From Microbacterium suwonense (lineage in GTDB: Bacteria; Actinomycetota; Actinomycetes; Actinomycetales; Microbacteriaceae), in the NCBI RefSeq assembly GCF_030296555.1, contig NZ_AP027728.1:3099982-3163981 (forward strand): a stretch of 64,000 nucleotides of DNA, written 5' to 3'. Below the pieces are notes generated by a model that saw only the letters and a program-made list of their open reading frames with translations, did no database searches and was not told the origin of the DNA. Positions 8,029 to 15,453 of the stretch are shown in pieces (the first letter of the stretch is position 1; every line of letters begins with the position of its first letter). The position numbers and the translations under genes are program-made.

Positions 8029-9575
8029 TGGACAGCTGGAGTCTGCTTCTGGAGGGATTCGCGACGGCACTGCAGCCGCAGTACCTGATGTGGGCGTTCA
8101 TCGGCGTCTTCATCGGCACCGCGGTGGGGGTGCTGCCCGGCATCGGCCCTGCCATGACCGTGGCACTGCTGCTGCCGCTGACCTACACACTCGACGCGAC
8201 GGCGGCGATCATCACCTTCGCGGGCATCTACTACGGCGGAATGTACGGCGGATCGACCACCAGCATCCTGCTGAACACGCCGGGCGAATCGGCGTCGATA
8301 GTCACGGCGATAGAAGGCAACAAGATGGCCAAGCTCGGTCGCGGAGCGGCAGCGCTCGCGACCGCCGCCATCGGGTCGTTCGTCGCCGGCACGATCGCCA
8401 CGGTCGGCCTGACCCTGCTGGCGCCCGTACTGGCGAACTTCGCCGTCTCGCTCGGACCCGCCGACAAGCTCGCCCTGATCGTCGTCGCCTTCATCACCGT
8501 CGGCGCACTGATGGGCAAATCGGTCTCCCGCGGCATCCTGTCGCTGGCCATCGGCCTGTTCATCGGCCTGATCGGCACCGACACGCTCTCCGGGCAGCAG
8601 CGGTACACCCTCGGCATCCCCGAGCTGGGTGAGGGGATCAGCGTGGTGCTGGTCGCCGTCGGCCTGTTCGCGGTCGGCGAGACGCTGTACGTCGCCGCAC
8701 GGCTGCGGCACGGCGGTGTCGACGTCATCCCGGTGACCAAGGGCTGGCGCAGCTGGATGAGCAGGGACGACTGGCGCCGGTCGTGGAAGCCGTGGCTGCG
8801 CGGCACGGCGATCGGATTCCCGATCGGCACGATCCCCGCCGGCGGCGCCGATGTCGCGACGTTCCTCTCCTACGCGGCCGAGCGCAAGCTCTCCACGCGC
8901 AAGGAGGAGTTCGGCCACGGTGCGATCGAGGGCGTGGCCGGTCCCGAGGCGGCGAACAACGCGGCCGCCGCGGGCGTGCTCGTACCGCTGCTGACGCTGG
9001 GGCTGCCGACGACGGCGACCGCGGCGATCATCCTGTTCGCCTTCCAGTCCTACGGCATCCAGCCCGGGCCGCAGCTGTTCACCAACCAGCCCGCGCTGGT
9101 GTGGGCGCTGGTGGCGAGCCTGTACCTGGGCAACCTCATCCTGATCGTGCTGAACCTTCCGCTGGTGGGGATGTGGGTCAAGCTGCTGCAGATCCCCCGT
9201 CCGTACCTGTACGCCGGCATCCTGATGTTCGCGGCGTTCGGCGCCTACGCGATCCGGTTCAACGTCGCCGATGTGGTGATCCTGCTGATCATCGGCGTGC
9301 TCGGCTACTTCATGCGCCGCTACGGCATCCCGGTCGCCCCGCTCGTGGTCGGCATGATCCTGGGGCCGATGGGCGAGGCCGAGCTGCGCAAGGCGCTGCA
9401 GCTGAGCCAGGGCGACATGTCCACGCTCGTCATGCAGCCCTTCGCGGCATCGGCCTACGGGGTGCTGATCGTGCTGATCCTCGGTGCCCTGTGGCTGCGC
9501 CGCAGGCAGACCCGCTACGAGCAGCACCTCACCGAGACGATCGCCGTGCCGATCACCGCCGACCAGGAGGTGTGA
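8028..9575 (+). CDS. tctA: Tripartite tricarboxylate transporter large permease subunit
   Basis: TctA is the main permease, driving carboxylate uptake by an ion gradient. The 515-aa product matches the family in length and has about ten to twelve membrane segments. Diagnostic motifs are present: [20 protein letters not shown] near residue 30, [20 protein letters not shown] near 67, and the second-half repeat [20 protein letters not shown] near 310. The gene is intact, unlike tctC. It starts at an ATG overlapping the tctB stop and ends at a Glu-Val tail before a hairpin terminator, so the operon is tctC-tctB-tctA. Confidence 0.95.
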   Translation: MDSWSLLLEGFATALQPQYLMWAFIGVFIGTAVGVLPGIGPAMTVALLLPLTYTLDATAAIITFAGIYYGGMYGGSTTSILLNTPGESASIVTAIEGNKMAKLGRGAAALATAAIGSFVAGTIATVGLTLLAPVLANFAVSLGPADKLALIVVAFITVGALMGKSVSRGILSLAIGLFIGLIGTDTLSGQQRYTLGIPELGEGISVVLVAVGLFAVGETLYVAARLRHGGVDVIPVTKGWRSWMSRDDWRRSWKPWLRGTAIGFPIGTIPAGGADVATFLSYAAERKLSTRKEEFGHGAIEGVAGPEAANNAAAAGVLVPLLTLGLPTTATAAIILFAFQSYGIQPGPQLFTNQPALVWALVASLYLGNLILIVLNLPLVGMWVKLLQIPRPYLYAGILMFAAFGAYAIRFNVADVVILLIIGVLGYFMRRYGIPVAPLVVGMILGPMGEAELRKALQLSQGDMSTLVMQPFAASAYGVLIVLILGALWLRRRQTRYEQHLTETIAVPITADQEV

Positions 9576-9586
9576 GCCGGCATCCG

Positions 9587-9614
9587 CTCCCGCCCTCGGA
9601 CTCCGAGGCGGGAG
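9587..9614 (+). terminator. Hairpin after tctA
   Basis: CTCCCGCCCTCGG and CCGAGGCGGGAG pair with one bulged C, 12 bases after the tctA stop. There is no T run. It probably ends the tct transcript before the leaderless promoter of the next gene. Confidence 0.6.
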
Positions 9615-9631
9615 GCGCGAGGTCCCCGGGA

Positions 9632-9643
9632 TAGTCTGTTCCT
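9632..9643 (+). promoter_or_regulatory. Leaderless promoter of the TauE-family gene
   Basis: A TAGTCT box at 9632-9637 ends 6 bases before the GTG start, leaving no room for a Shine-Dalgarno sequence. The transcript should begin at or next to the start codon. Confidence 0.65.
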
Positions 9644-10432
9644 GTGCACGAGGAACAGGCGATCACCCGGGGACCTCGTGCCTATCTCAGCTTCGTCGGG
9701 ATCGGGCTGACCGCCGGCCTGCTGTCGGGACTGTTCGGCGTCGGCGGAGGCACCGTGATCGTCCCGCTGCTCGTGGTGCTGCTGCGTTTCGATCAGCGTC
9801 GAGCGGCCGGCACCTCGCTCACCGCGATCGTGCCGACCGCGAGCGTGGGCGTCATCTCGTACGCCATGTCGGGTTCGGTGGCCTGGATCGCCGCCCTGAT
9901 CCTGGCGGCGGGTGCCGTGGTGGGGGCGCAGATCGGCTCCCGGCTGATGCCGAAGATCTCGCAGAAGGCGCTGCGCTGGGGCTTCGTCGTGTTCCTGCTC
10001 GTCGTGCTGGTGAGCCTGTTCGTGGTCATCCCCTCCCGCAGCGCGGTGTTCGAGCTGACCTGGCTGAGCGGCGCGGGACTCGTGCTGGTCGGCATGCTCA
10101 CCGGAGTGATCGCGGGACTGATCGGCGTCGGGGGAGGGGTGATCATCGTCCCCGCCCTGATGATGATCTTCGGCACCAGCGACCTGGTCGCCAAGGGAAC
10201 CTCGCTGATGATGATGATCCCCACGGCCGTGTCCGGAACGATCGGGAACCTGCGGCACCGCAATGTCGACCTGGTCGGCGCCATCATCATCGGTGTCTCG
10301 GCGTGCACGATGACCGCGCTGGGTGCGTGGATCGCCACCTTGATGGATCCGGTGGCGGGGAACATGCTGTTCGCGGTGTTCGTCGTGGCGATCGCCGTGC
10401 AGATGGCGATCAAGGCCATTCGCAGCCGCTGA
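9644..10432 (+). CDS. TauE/SafE (TSUP) family sulfite/anion exporter
   Basis: TSUP proteins are membrane transporters for sulfite, sulfoacetate and related organic anions. The 262-aa product has about eight hydrophobic segments and the duplicated glycine motif typical of the family: GLFGVGGGTVIVPLLVVLL near residue 28 and GLIGVGGGVIIVPALMMIF near 158. After each, a FDQRRAAGTSLTAI or DLVAKGTSLMMM segment follows, the internal repeat of the fold. The GTG at 9644 sits 6 bases after a TAGTCT box, so translation is probably leaderless. Substrate is unknown; proximity to tctCBA suggests an organic acid but is weak evidence. Confidence 0.88.
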   Translation: MHEEQAITRGPRAYLSFVGIGLTAGLLSGLFGVGGGTVIVPLLVVLLRFDQRRAAGTSLTAIVPTASVGVISYAMSGSVAWIAALILAAGAVVGAQIGSRLMPKISQKALRWGFVVFLLVVLVSLFVVIPSRSAVFELTWLSGAGLVLVGMLTGVIAGLIGVGGGVIIVPALMMIFGTSDLVAKGTSLMMMIPTAVSGTIGNLRHRNVDLVGAIIIGVSACTMTALGAWIATLMDPVAGNMLFAVFVVAIAVQMAIKAIRSR

Positions 10433-10450
10433 CCCCAGTCCTTCCTCCGC

Positions 10451-10601
10451 CGTGAGACTTCCCTTCCAGCACGAGACTTCCCTTCTGGCGTGAGACTTTG
10501 ACTTTGCCTCCGGCGTGACACTTTGGCTCTGGCGTGAGACTTCCCTTCCAGCATGAGACGGGGCTGCTGGAGCGTGGTCTCGTGCTGGAAGAGAAGTCTC
10601 G
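10451..10601. repeat. Imperfect tandem repeat of CGTGAGACTT units
   Basis: Five to six units of 17-25 bases each begin with CGTGAGACTT or a one-base variant and most continue CCCTTCCAGCA or CCCTTCTGG. A final inverted copy (TGCTGGAAGAGAAGTCTCG, ending at 10601) lets the array fold back on itself. Unit lengths vary and there are no unique spacers, so it is not a CRISPR. No coding sense is seen. Confidence 0.75.
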
Positions 10602-10698
10602 AGGGGAGGCGGGGCAGGGGAGGCGGGGGAGGGGATGCGGGGAGGGGATGCGAGGCAGGGATGCGGGGCAGGCATATGAGGCGGGGATGCGGCGCGGA
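10602..10698 (+). repeat. G-rich tract with GGGGATGCGG repeats
   Basis: An almost C/T-free strand carries repeated units of the type AGGGGAGGCGGGG and GGGGATGCGGGG. At least four runs of three or more G lie close together, enough for G-quadruplex formation on the plus strand. It ends at the promoter of the MaoC gene. The base pattern is direct observation; a structural role is inference. Confidence 0.6.
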
Positions 10699-10710
10699 TA
10701 GGATCGAGGG
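10699..10710 (+). promoter_or_regulatory. Leaderless promoter of the first MaoC gene
   Basis: TAGGAT at 10699-10704 ends 6 bases before the GTG start codon, the same geometry as at several other genes in the window. Confidence 0.6.
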
Positions 10711-11169
10711 GTGCCCGTGAACAACGATCTGGTCGGCCGGGAGTTCCCGCCGACGGCCCCCTACCTCGTCGGCCGTGAGAAGGTGCGCGAGTTCGCGCGC
10801 GCGGTCTTCGCCGACGCTCCGCAGCACACCGACGTCGACGCCGCACAGGCCGCCGGTTACGCCGATGTGGTCGCCCCGCCCACCTTCGCGATGGTCATCC
10901 AGGACCTCACGCTGCAGCAGCTGCTGGCCGAGCCCGACTCCGGCATCGTGCTGGCGCGCACCATCCACGCCGAGCAGCGCTTCAGCTACACGCGCCCGAT
11001 CGTCGCCGGCGACGAGCTCACCGCGCAGCTGGCGGTCACCGGCATCCGCTCCCTCGGCGGCAACGCGATGATCACGAGCGACGCGACCATCGCCGATGCC
11101 GCGGGCGAGCACGTCGTCACCGCGACCAGCGTGCTGCTGGTCGGGCAGGACACCGAGGAGACGAAGTGA
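10711..11169 (+). CDS. MaoC-like dehydratase, N-terminal type (HadA-like)
   Basis: The 152-aa protein has a hot-dog fold of the FAS1-like dehydratase type: VGREKVREFARAVFADAP near residue 19 and the substrate loop VVAPPTFAMV near 55, followed by the strand IHAEQRFSYTRPIVAGDELT. It lacks the full catalytic D/H pair of MaoC and pairs with the next gene, as HadA pairs with HadB in mycobacteria, to form a (3R)-hydroxyacyl dehydratase. Microbacteriaceae do not make mycolic acids, so the physiological substrate is open. Its stop overlaps the start of the second gene (GTGATG), and murB follows, a conserved actinobacterial order. Confidence 0.85.
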   Translation: MPVNNDLVGREFPPTAPYLVGREKVREFARAVFADAPQHTDVDAAQAAGYADVVAPPTFAMVIQDLTLQQLLAEPDSGIVLARTIHAEQRFSYTRPIVAGDELTAQLAVTGIRSLGGNAMITSDATIADAAGEHVVTATSVLLVGQDTEETK

Positions 11170-11570
11170 TGGCCGAGTTCACCGTGGGCGAGGTCATCGC
11201 CGAGCGCACCGTGCACCTGACCCGTGAGTCGCTGGTGCGCTACGCCGGAGCATCCGGCGACTTCAACCCGATCCACTACCGCGACGATGTCGCCGCCTCC
11301 GTGGGGCTTCCCGGCGTGCTCGCGCACGGGATGCTGACGATGGGCCTGGCCTCGTCGGTGGTCGTCGCCGCGCTCCCGGCCGACGCCCGCCTGCTCGACT
11401 ACGGGGTGCGCTTCACCAAACCCGTCGTCGTGGATGCCGAGACCGGCGCCGACGTGCACGTGCTGGCGAAGGTCGGTGCCGTCGACGAGGAATCCGCGCG
11501 CATCGATCTGACCGTGAAGTCCGCCGAGACGACGGTGCTCGTCAAGGCTCAGCTGCGCGTGGCCCGTTGA
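11169..11570 (+). CDS. MaoC family dehydratase, catalytic type (HadB-like)
   Basis: This 133-aa hot-dog protein carries the hydratase-2 catalytic pattern: YAGASGDFNPIHYRDDVA, with the Asp and His of the DxNPIH motif near residues 32-37, and the following GLPGVLAHGMLTMGLASS segment. It should provide the active site of a heterodimeric (R)-specific enoyl hydratase/hydroxyacyl dehydratase with the upstream partner. The ATG at 11169 overlaps the previous stop, so the two are translationally coupled. The stop is followed 1 base later by murB, giving a tight three-gene unit. Confidence 0.88.
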   Translation: MAEFTVGEVIAERTVHLTRESLVRYAGASGDFNPIHYRDDVAASVGLPGVLAHGMLTMGLASSVVVAALPADARLLDYGVRFTKPVVVDAETGADVHVLAKVGAVDEESARIDLTVKSAETTVLVKAQLRVAR

Positions 11571-11571
11571 G

Positions 11572-12714
11572 ATGGCATCGCACGAGGTCGTGCCCGTCCC
11601 GCTTCGCGAGCTGACCACGCTGCGCACCGGCGCGGCACCGGAGCGGATGCTGGATGCCGAGACCACCGCAGACCTGATCGACGCGCTGCAGGCGGTCTGG
11701 TCCAGCGGTGACGACTGGTTCGTGCTCGGCGGAGGTTCGAACCTGTTCGCCGGCGATGAGCCCTTCGAGGGCGCGGTCGTCCGCATCCTCACCTCCGGCA
11801 TCGAGGAGCTGCCGTCCCCGCACGAGGGGCGGATCAGACTGCGTGTGCAGGCCGGGCACAGCTGGGACGACCTGGTCGCCCACGCCGTGCAGCGGGGCTA
11901 CGCCGGCATCGAGGCGATGAGCGGCATCCCCGGCACTGTCGGGGCCGCACCCGTGCAGAACGTCGGTGCGTATGGGCAGGAGATCCAGGAGACCCTGGTC
12001 GAGGTGGAGCTGATCGACGAGGGGGCATCCGAGCCTGTCGTCGTGCCGGCAGATGAGCTGGGGCTGGGCTTTCGCACCTCGGTGCTCAAGCATCATTACG
12101 GCGAAGGTCAGCAGCGCCGTGCCGTGATCCTGTCCGTGACGCTCGACCTCGCCGTCACCGGCGCTTCCGGTCGCGTGATCCGCGGCGAGCAGCTGCGCCG
12201 CGCGTTGGGCCTCTCGGATTTCGAGCCGGTATCGCTGGAGTGGGTGCGCGAGCGCATTCTCGCCACCCGGGCCGCGAAGGGGATGCTGCTGGACGAGCAC
12301 GACCCCGACACGCACAGTGCCGGCTCGTTCTTCCAGAACGCGATCGTGCCCGAGCACATCGCCCGTGCCCTGCCGCCGGAGTGCCCGCGCTGGCCGGTGG
12401 AACCCGATCTGGACACCATGACCGTCATCCCGCTGGAGAGCTACTACGGGCTCTCGCCGCGCGACGAGAAGCCCGAAGGACTGGTGAAGGTCAGCTCGGC
12501 CTGGATGATCGAGAACTCCGGCATCGGCAAAGGCTTCAAGCTGCCGCGCTCGCGCGCCTCGATCTCGACCAAGCACGCCCTCGCCCTGACCAACCGGGGC
12601 GGTGCGACCGCAGCAGAACTGGGGGAGCTGGCCCGGTTCATCCAGAGCCGCGTGCACGCGGAGTTCGGTCTGCTGCTGCAACCCGAGCCGGTGCTGGTGG
12701 GGGTGGATCTGTAG
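11572..12714 (+). CDS. murB: UDP-N-acetylenolpyruvoylglucosamine reductase
   Basis: MurB reduces UDP-GlcNAc-enolpyruvate to UDP-MurNAc with NADPH and FAD in the cytoplasmic phase of peptidoglycan synthesis. The 380-aa product shows the FAD-binding core GGGSNLFAGDEPFEGAVVRI near residue 60, EAMSGIPGTVGAAPVQNVGA near 117, and the catalytic serine in HSAGSFFQNAIV near 245. It starts at the ATG 1 base after the MaoC stop, in an operon with both MaoC genes. The coding sequence is undamaged and of normal length. Confidence 0.96.
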   Translation: MASHEVVPVPLRELTTLRTGAAPERMLDAETTADLIDALQAVWSSGDDWFVLGGGSNLFAGDEPFEGAVVRILTSGIEELPSPHEGRIRLRVQAGHSWDDLVAHAVQRGYAGIEAMSGIPGTVGAAPVQNVGAYGQEIQETLVEVELIDEGASEPVVVPADELGLGFRTSVLKHHYGEGQQRRAVILSVTLDLAVTGASGRVIRGEQLRRALGLSDFEPVSLEWVRERILATRAAKGMLLDEHDPDTHSAGSFFQNAIVPEHIARALPPECPRWPVEPDLDTMTVIPLESYYGLSPRDEKPEGLVKVSSAWMIENSGIGKGFKLPRSRASISTKHALALTNRGGATAAELGELARFIQSRVHAEFGLLLQPEPVLVGVDL

Positions 12715-12757
12715 CGTCGCTCGGCAGCATCCGGTGTGCTCGGCGGGTGCAGCAGGT

Positions 12758-12769
12758 TACGCTCGCCGG
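12758..12769 (+). promoter_or_regulatory. Leaderless promoter of the VOC gene
   Basis: TACGCT at 12758-12763 lies 6 bases before the ATG at 12770. No ribosome binding site separates them. Confidence 0.55.
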
Positions 12770-13168
12770 ATGAGCGGATTGATTCCCTACCTGCTGTTCC
12801 GCGGTGACGCGGACGAGGCGCTGCAGCACTACGCTGCGATCTTCGGCGGCGAGCTGCAGATGTTCACGTACGCGCAGGCCGGGCGCACCGACGGGCCCGG
12901 CGACGCCATCGCGCACGGGATGCTGGAGAACGGGCCGGTCGAGCTGGCCGGGGCGGATGCCGCCGACGGCGCGGACTCGGTGGCGATGTCCGGCATGTAC
13001 TTCTCACTGCTCGGCACAGCGGATGCCGAGACGCTCACCGGCTGGTTCGACGCGCTCGCCGCAGGCGGGGAGGTCATCGACCCCCTGCAGAGGCGGCCCT
13101 GGGGCGACCACGACGGCACTCTCGTCGACCGGCACGGTGTGCGCTGGCTGATCGGCTACCAGGGTTGA
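12770..13168 (+). CDS. PhnB-like VOC-fold protein
   Basis: The 132-aa protein matches the PhnB/3-demethylubiquinone-methyltransferase-like branch of the vicinal oxygen chelate (glyoxalase) fold: [20 protein letters not shown] at the N-terminus, then [17 protein letters not shown], and a C-terminal [19 protein letters not shown]. These proteins are often dimeric and lack the metal ligands of true glyoxalases; their function is mostly unknown. It has its own probable leaderless promoter after murB. Enzymatic activity is not predicted with confidence. Confidence 0.85.
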   Translation: MSGLIPYLLFRGDADEALQHYAAIFGGELQMFTYAQAGRTDGPGDAIAHGMLENGPVELAGADAADGADSVAMSGMYFSLLGTADAETLTGWFDALAAGGEVIDPLQRRPWGDHDGTLVDRHGVRWLIGYQG

Positions 13169-13171
13169 CCC

Positions 13172-13253
13172 ACGAAACCCCTCCTGGCTGCCCAGACCCC
13201 TCCTGAATCACGTTTCTCAGGAGGGGTCTCGACGCTCAGGAGGGGTCTCGGCG
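13172..13253. repeat. Intergenic palindromic repeat (AGACCCCTCCTGA / TCAGGAGGGGTCT)
   Basis: ACCCCTCCTG occurs twice in one direction (near 13177 and 13196) and its complement CAGGAGGGGTCTCG twice in the other (13219-13232 and 13237-13250). The copies can form alternative hairpins. The element sits between the convergent VOC and aspC genes and could act as a bidirectional terminator. The uncorrected aspC frame reads into it. Confidence 0.7.
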
Positions 13254-13258
13254 GTAGG

Positions 13259-14459
13259 TCAGGGGCGAACAGGCGCTGCAGGCGCTGCACGCCCTCCAGC
13301 AGCTGGTCATCGCCCAGGGCGTATGACATGCGGATGTAGCCGGAGGGGCCGAAGGCCTCACCGGGCACGACAGCGACCTCGGCCTGCTCGAGGATGAGGT
13401 CGGCGAGCTCCAGGGAGGTCGTCGGCGTGACGCCGCCCCACTCCCGGCCGAGCAGACCCTGCACGTCCGGGTAGACGTAGAACGCGCCCTGAGGGTTCGG
13501 CACGACCAGCCCGTCGATCTTCGACAGCTCCGACACGATCAGCCGGCGACGGCGGTCGAACGCCTGGCGGAACTGCTCGGCCTCGTCCTGCGGACCGTTC
13601 AGCGCCGCGATCGCACCGCGCTGCGCGACGTTGTTCACGTTGCTCGTCAGATGCGACTGCAGGTTGCCGGCGACCTTGATGGCATCCGCGGGGCCGACCA
13701 TCCAGCCCACCCGCCAGCCGGTCATCGCGTAGGTCTTGGCCACGCCGTTGACGAGGATCGTCTGCGCTGCGGCCTCGGGAACCGCCTCGACGACCGAGGC
13801 GGCCCTCACGCCGTCGTAGGTGAGGTTCTGGTAGATCTCATCGGAGACGATCCAGATGCCGTGCTCCACGGCCCACGCGGCGATCGCCTTCGTCTCCTCT
13901 GCGGAGTACACCGAGCCGGTCGGGTTCGAGGGCGACACGAACACCAGCACCGTGGTGCGGTCGGTGCGGGCGGCCTCGAGCTGCTCGACGGTGACCTTGT
14001 AGTCCTGATCGGCGCCCGCGAACACCTCCACCGGCGTGCCGTCGGCCAGGCGGATCGCCTCGGGGTAGGTGGTCCAGTACGGCGCGGGCAGCAGCACCTC
14101 GTCACCGGGGTTGATCACGGCCTGGAACGCCTGATACACGGCCTGCTTGCCGCCGTTGGTCACGATCACCTGGCTGGGGGAGACCTCCAGGCCCGAGTCG
14201 CGCAGCGTCTTGGCCGCGATCGCCTCGCGCAGCGCCGGCAGGCCGGGTGCGGGGGTGTAGCGGTAGTTCGCCGGGTCGGCGAGCGCCTCGGCGGCGGCAT
14301 CCACGACGAACTGCGGCGTCGCGAAATCGGGCTCGCCGGCGGCATAGGAGATGACGGGCTTGCCCTCGGCCTTGAGGGCCTTGGCCTTGGCATCCACCTT
14401 CAGCGTGGCGGACTCGGCGATGGCGGAGAGCTTCTTGGAGAGGGGGCGCGTTCGGTCAC
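13259..14459 (-). CDS. aspC: Class I/II aminotransferase, aspartate aminotransferase type, two frameshifts
   Basis: This PLP enzyme transfers the amino group of aspartate to 2-oxoglutarate. The core shows [20 protein letters not shown], the [12 protein letters not shown] segment, [10 protein letters not shown], and the PLP lysine in [16 protein letters not shown]. Both ends are disturbed. At the 5' end, one missing base in the G run 14442-14446 hides the true N-terminus ([20 protein letters not shown] from GTG 14459). At the 3' end, one missing base in the run 13262-13265 makes the frame run 30-40 residues into a repeat; restoring it gives a stop at 13259-13261 after LQRLFAP. The corrected protein is 400 aa, the family norm. 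Confidence 0.88.
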
Positions 14460-14494
14460 GCCTTGAATGCTACTCGGCCAGCCGCGCGAGCGCC

Positions 14495-14935
14495 TCAGGT
14501 GCGGTAGGTCGAGGGCACCGCGCAGAAGTCGGCGAAGACGCGGGACGGATGCTGAGGATCGCTCACATCCACCAGGGAAGTGGCCTCGGTGTGCGGCACC
14601 TCGTCGCCGGCCATCAGCCACACGCTGAAGTGCCACATGCCGCGGCGGGTGCCATCGAGCAGCCCTTCGTCGCCCGCGACGATCAGCACCGCCTCCTCGC
14701 GCGCGCTGCGGAACGGCGCGACCACCTCGGCGCGCAGCGTGCCGGCATCCGGGGCGTCGGGCGTGACGGCTGTCGCGGTGATCCCTCGTTCGGTGAGTGC
14801 TTCGGCGAGCCCGGCGGCGAAGTCAGCCGAGCGTTCGCGGTCGGGGCTCGAGACGGCGATCATTCGCGCACCGCGCGGGTAGGAGCGCAGGAACTCGTCG
14901 ACGACGCTGTTCAGTAGGGAGATCCGATCCGGCAT
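14495..14935 (-). CDS. Conserved hypothetical protein with a kinase-like fold pattern
   Basis: I do not recognise a named family. The 146-aa product starts MPDRISLLNSVVDEFL and alternates strands and helices: MIAVSSPDRERSADFAAGLA resembles the first strand and loop of a nucleoside-kinase or P-loop-like fold but has no GKS/T motif. Later it has VLIVAGDEGLLDGTRRGMWH and a SVWLMAGDEVPHTEAT segment. A TAGCCT box ends 7 bases before the ATG (leaderless). It lies between aspC and rraA on the same strand. A degenerate uridine-kinase-like role is possible but speculative. Confidence 0.7.
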   Translation of the reverse strand: MPDRISLLNSVVDEFLRSYPRGARMIAVSSPDRERSADFAAGLAEALTERGITATAVTPDAPDAGTLRAEVVAPFRSAREEAVLIVAGDEGLLDGTRRGMWHFSVWLMAGDEVPHTEATSLVDVSDPQHPSRVFADFCAVPSTYRT

Positions 14936-14948
14936 GCCCCCCAGGCTA
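14936..14948 (-). promoter_or_regulatory. Leaderless promoter of the hypothetical gene at 14935
   Basis: On the minus strand TAGCCT (14948-14943) is followed by seven bases and the ATG at 14935. Confidence 0.55.
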
Positions 14949-14970
14949 CGCCCGGCGTGCAGCCGCTGGG

Positions 14971-15435
14971 TCAGCGCTCGACGAGGACGCCGTCCTCGTC
15001 GGCGTGCAGCCCGGCGCCGGGGCGGAAGAGCACCCCTCCGAACTCGACCGGGACGTCGAGCTCGCCGGCGCCCGTCTTGGCGCTCTTGCGCGGGTTGGTG
15101 CCCAGGGCCTTCACCCCCAGCGGCATCCCGGCCAGAGCGGCGCTGTCGCGCACGCATCCGTGGATCACCACACCCGCCCAGCCGGCATCCACCGCACTCT
15201 GCGCGATCAGATCGCCCATCAGCGCGGTCTCCAACGACCCTGCGCCGTCGACCACCAGCACGGAGCCCTCGCCCGGCGCCGCCAGCACCTGTTTGACCAG
15301 CGCGTTGTCCTGGAAGCAGCGGATGGTGCGGATCGGGCCTTCGAACCGTGCGATGCCACCGAAGGAGCGCAGCTGCAGCGGGAGGGACTGCAGGCTGTCG
15401 CCGTGCAGGTCGTACAGGTCGGCGGTGGATGCCAT
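14971..15435 (-). CDS. rraA: RraA family protein (RNase E inhibitor / HMG-oxaloacetate aldolase fold)
   Basis: The family includes E. coli RraA, which binds RNase E, and class II pyruvate aldolases acting on 4-hydroxy-4-methyl-2-oxoglutarate or oxaloacetate. The 154-aa protein starts [15 protein letters not shown], contains [20 protein letters not shown] and the ring-forming signature [17 protein letters not shown], and ends [11 protein letters not shown]. The conserved Gly-Asp-Leu and Arg-Asp pair for metal/oxalate binding are present, so aldolase or oxaloacetate decarboxylase activity is plausible. It lies 18 bases downstream of aceA on the same strand. The name follows convention; an aldolase function seems at least as likely. 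Confidence 0.88.
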   Translation of the reverse strand: MASTADLYDLHGDSLQSLPLQLRSFGGIARFEGPIRTIRCFQDNALVKQVLAAPGEGSVLVVDGAGSLETALMGDLIAQSAVDAGWAGVVIHGCVRDSAALAGMPLGVKALGTNPRKSAKTGAGELDVPVEFGGVLFRPGAGLHADEDGVLVER

Positions 15436-15453
15436 GGGGTGTCCTTCTCGCGG

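Noticed and set aside
7059..9527. An 822-codon open frame on the minus strand opposite tctB/tctA
   Set aside because: It is a GC-rich shadow: low-complexity Arg/Gln/His-rich composition, no domain, and it opposes intact tctB and tctA with clear family motifs.
10451..10601. Possible CRISPR array
   Set aside because: Units vary in length and sequence, no unique spacers of constant length, and no cas genes in the window.
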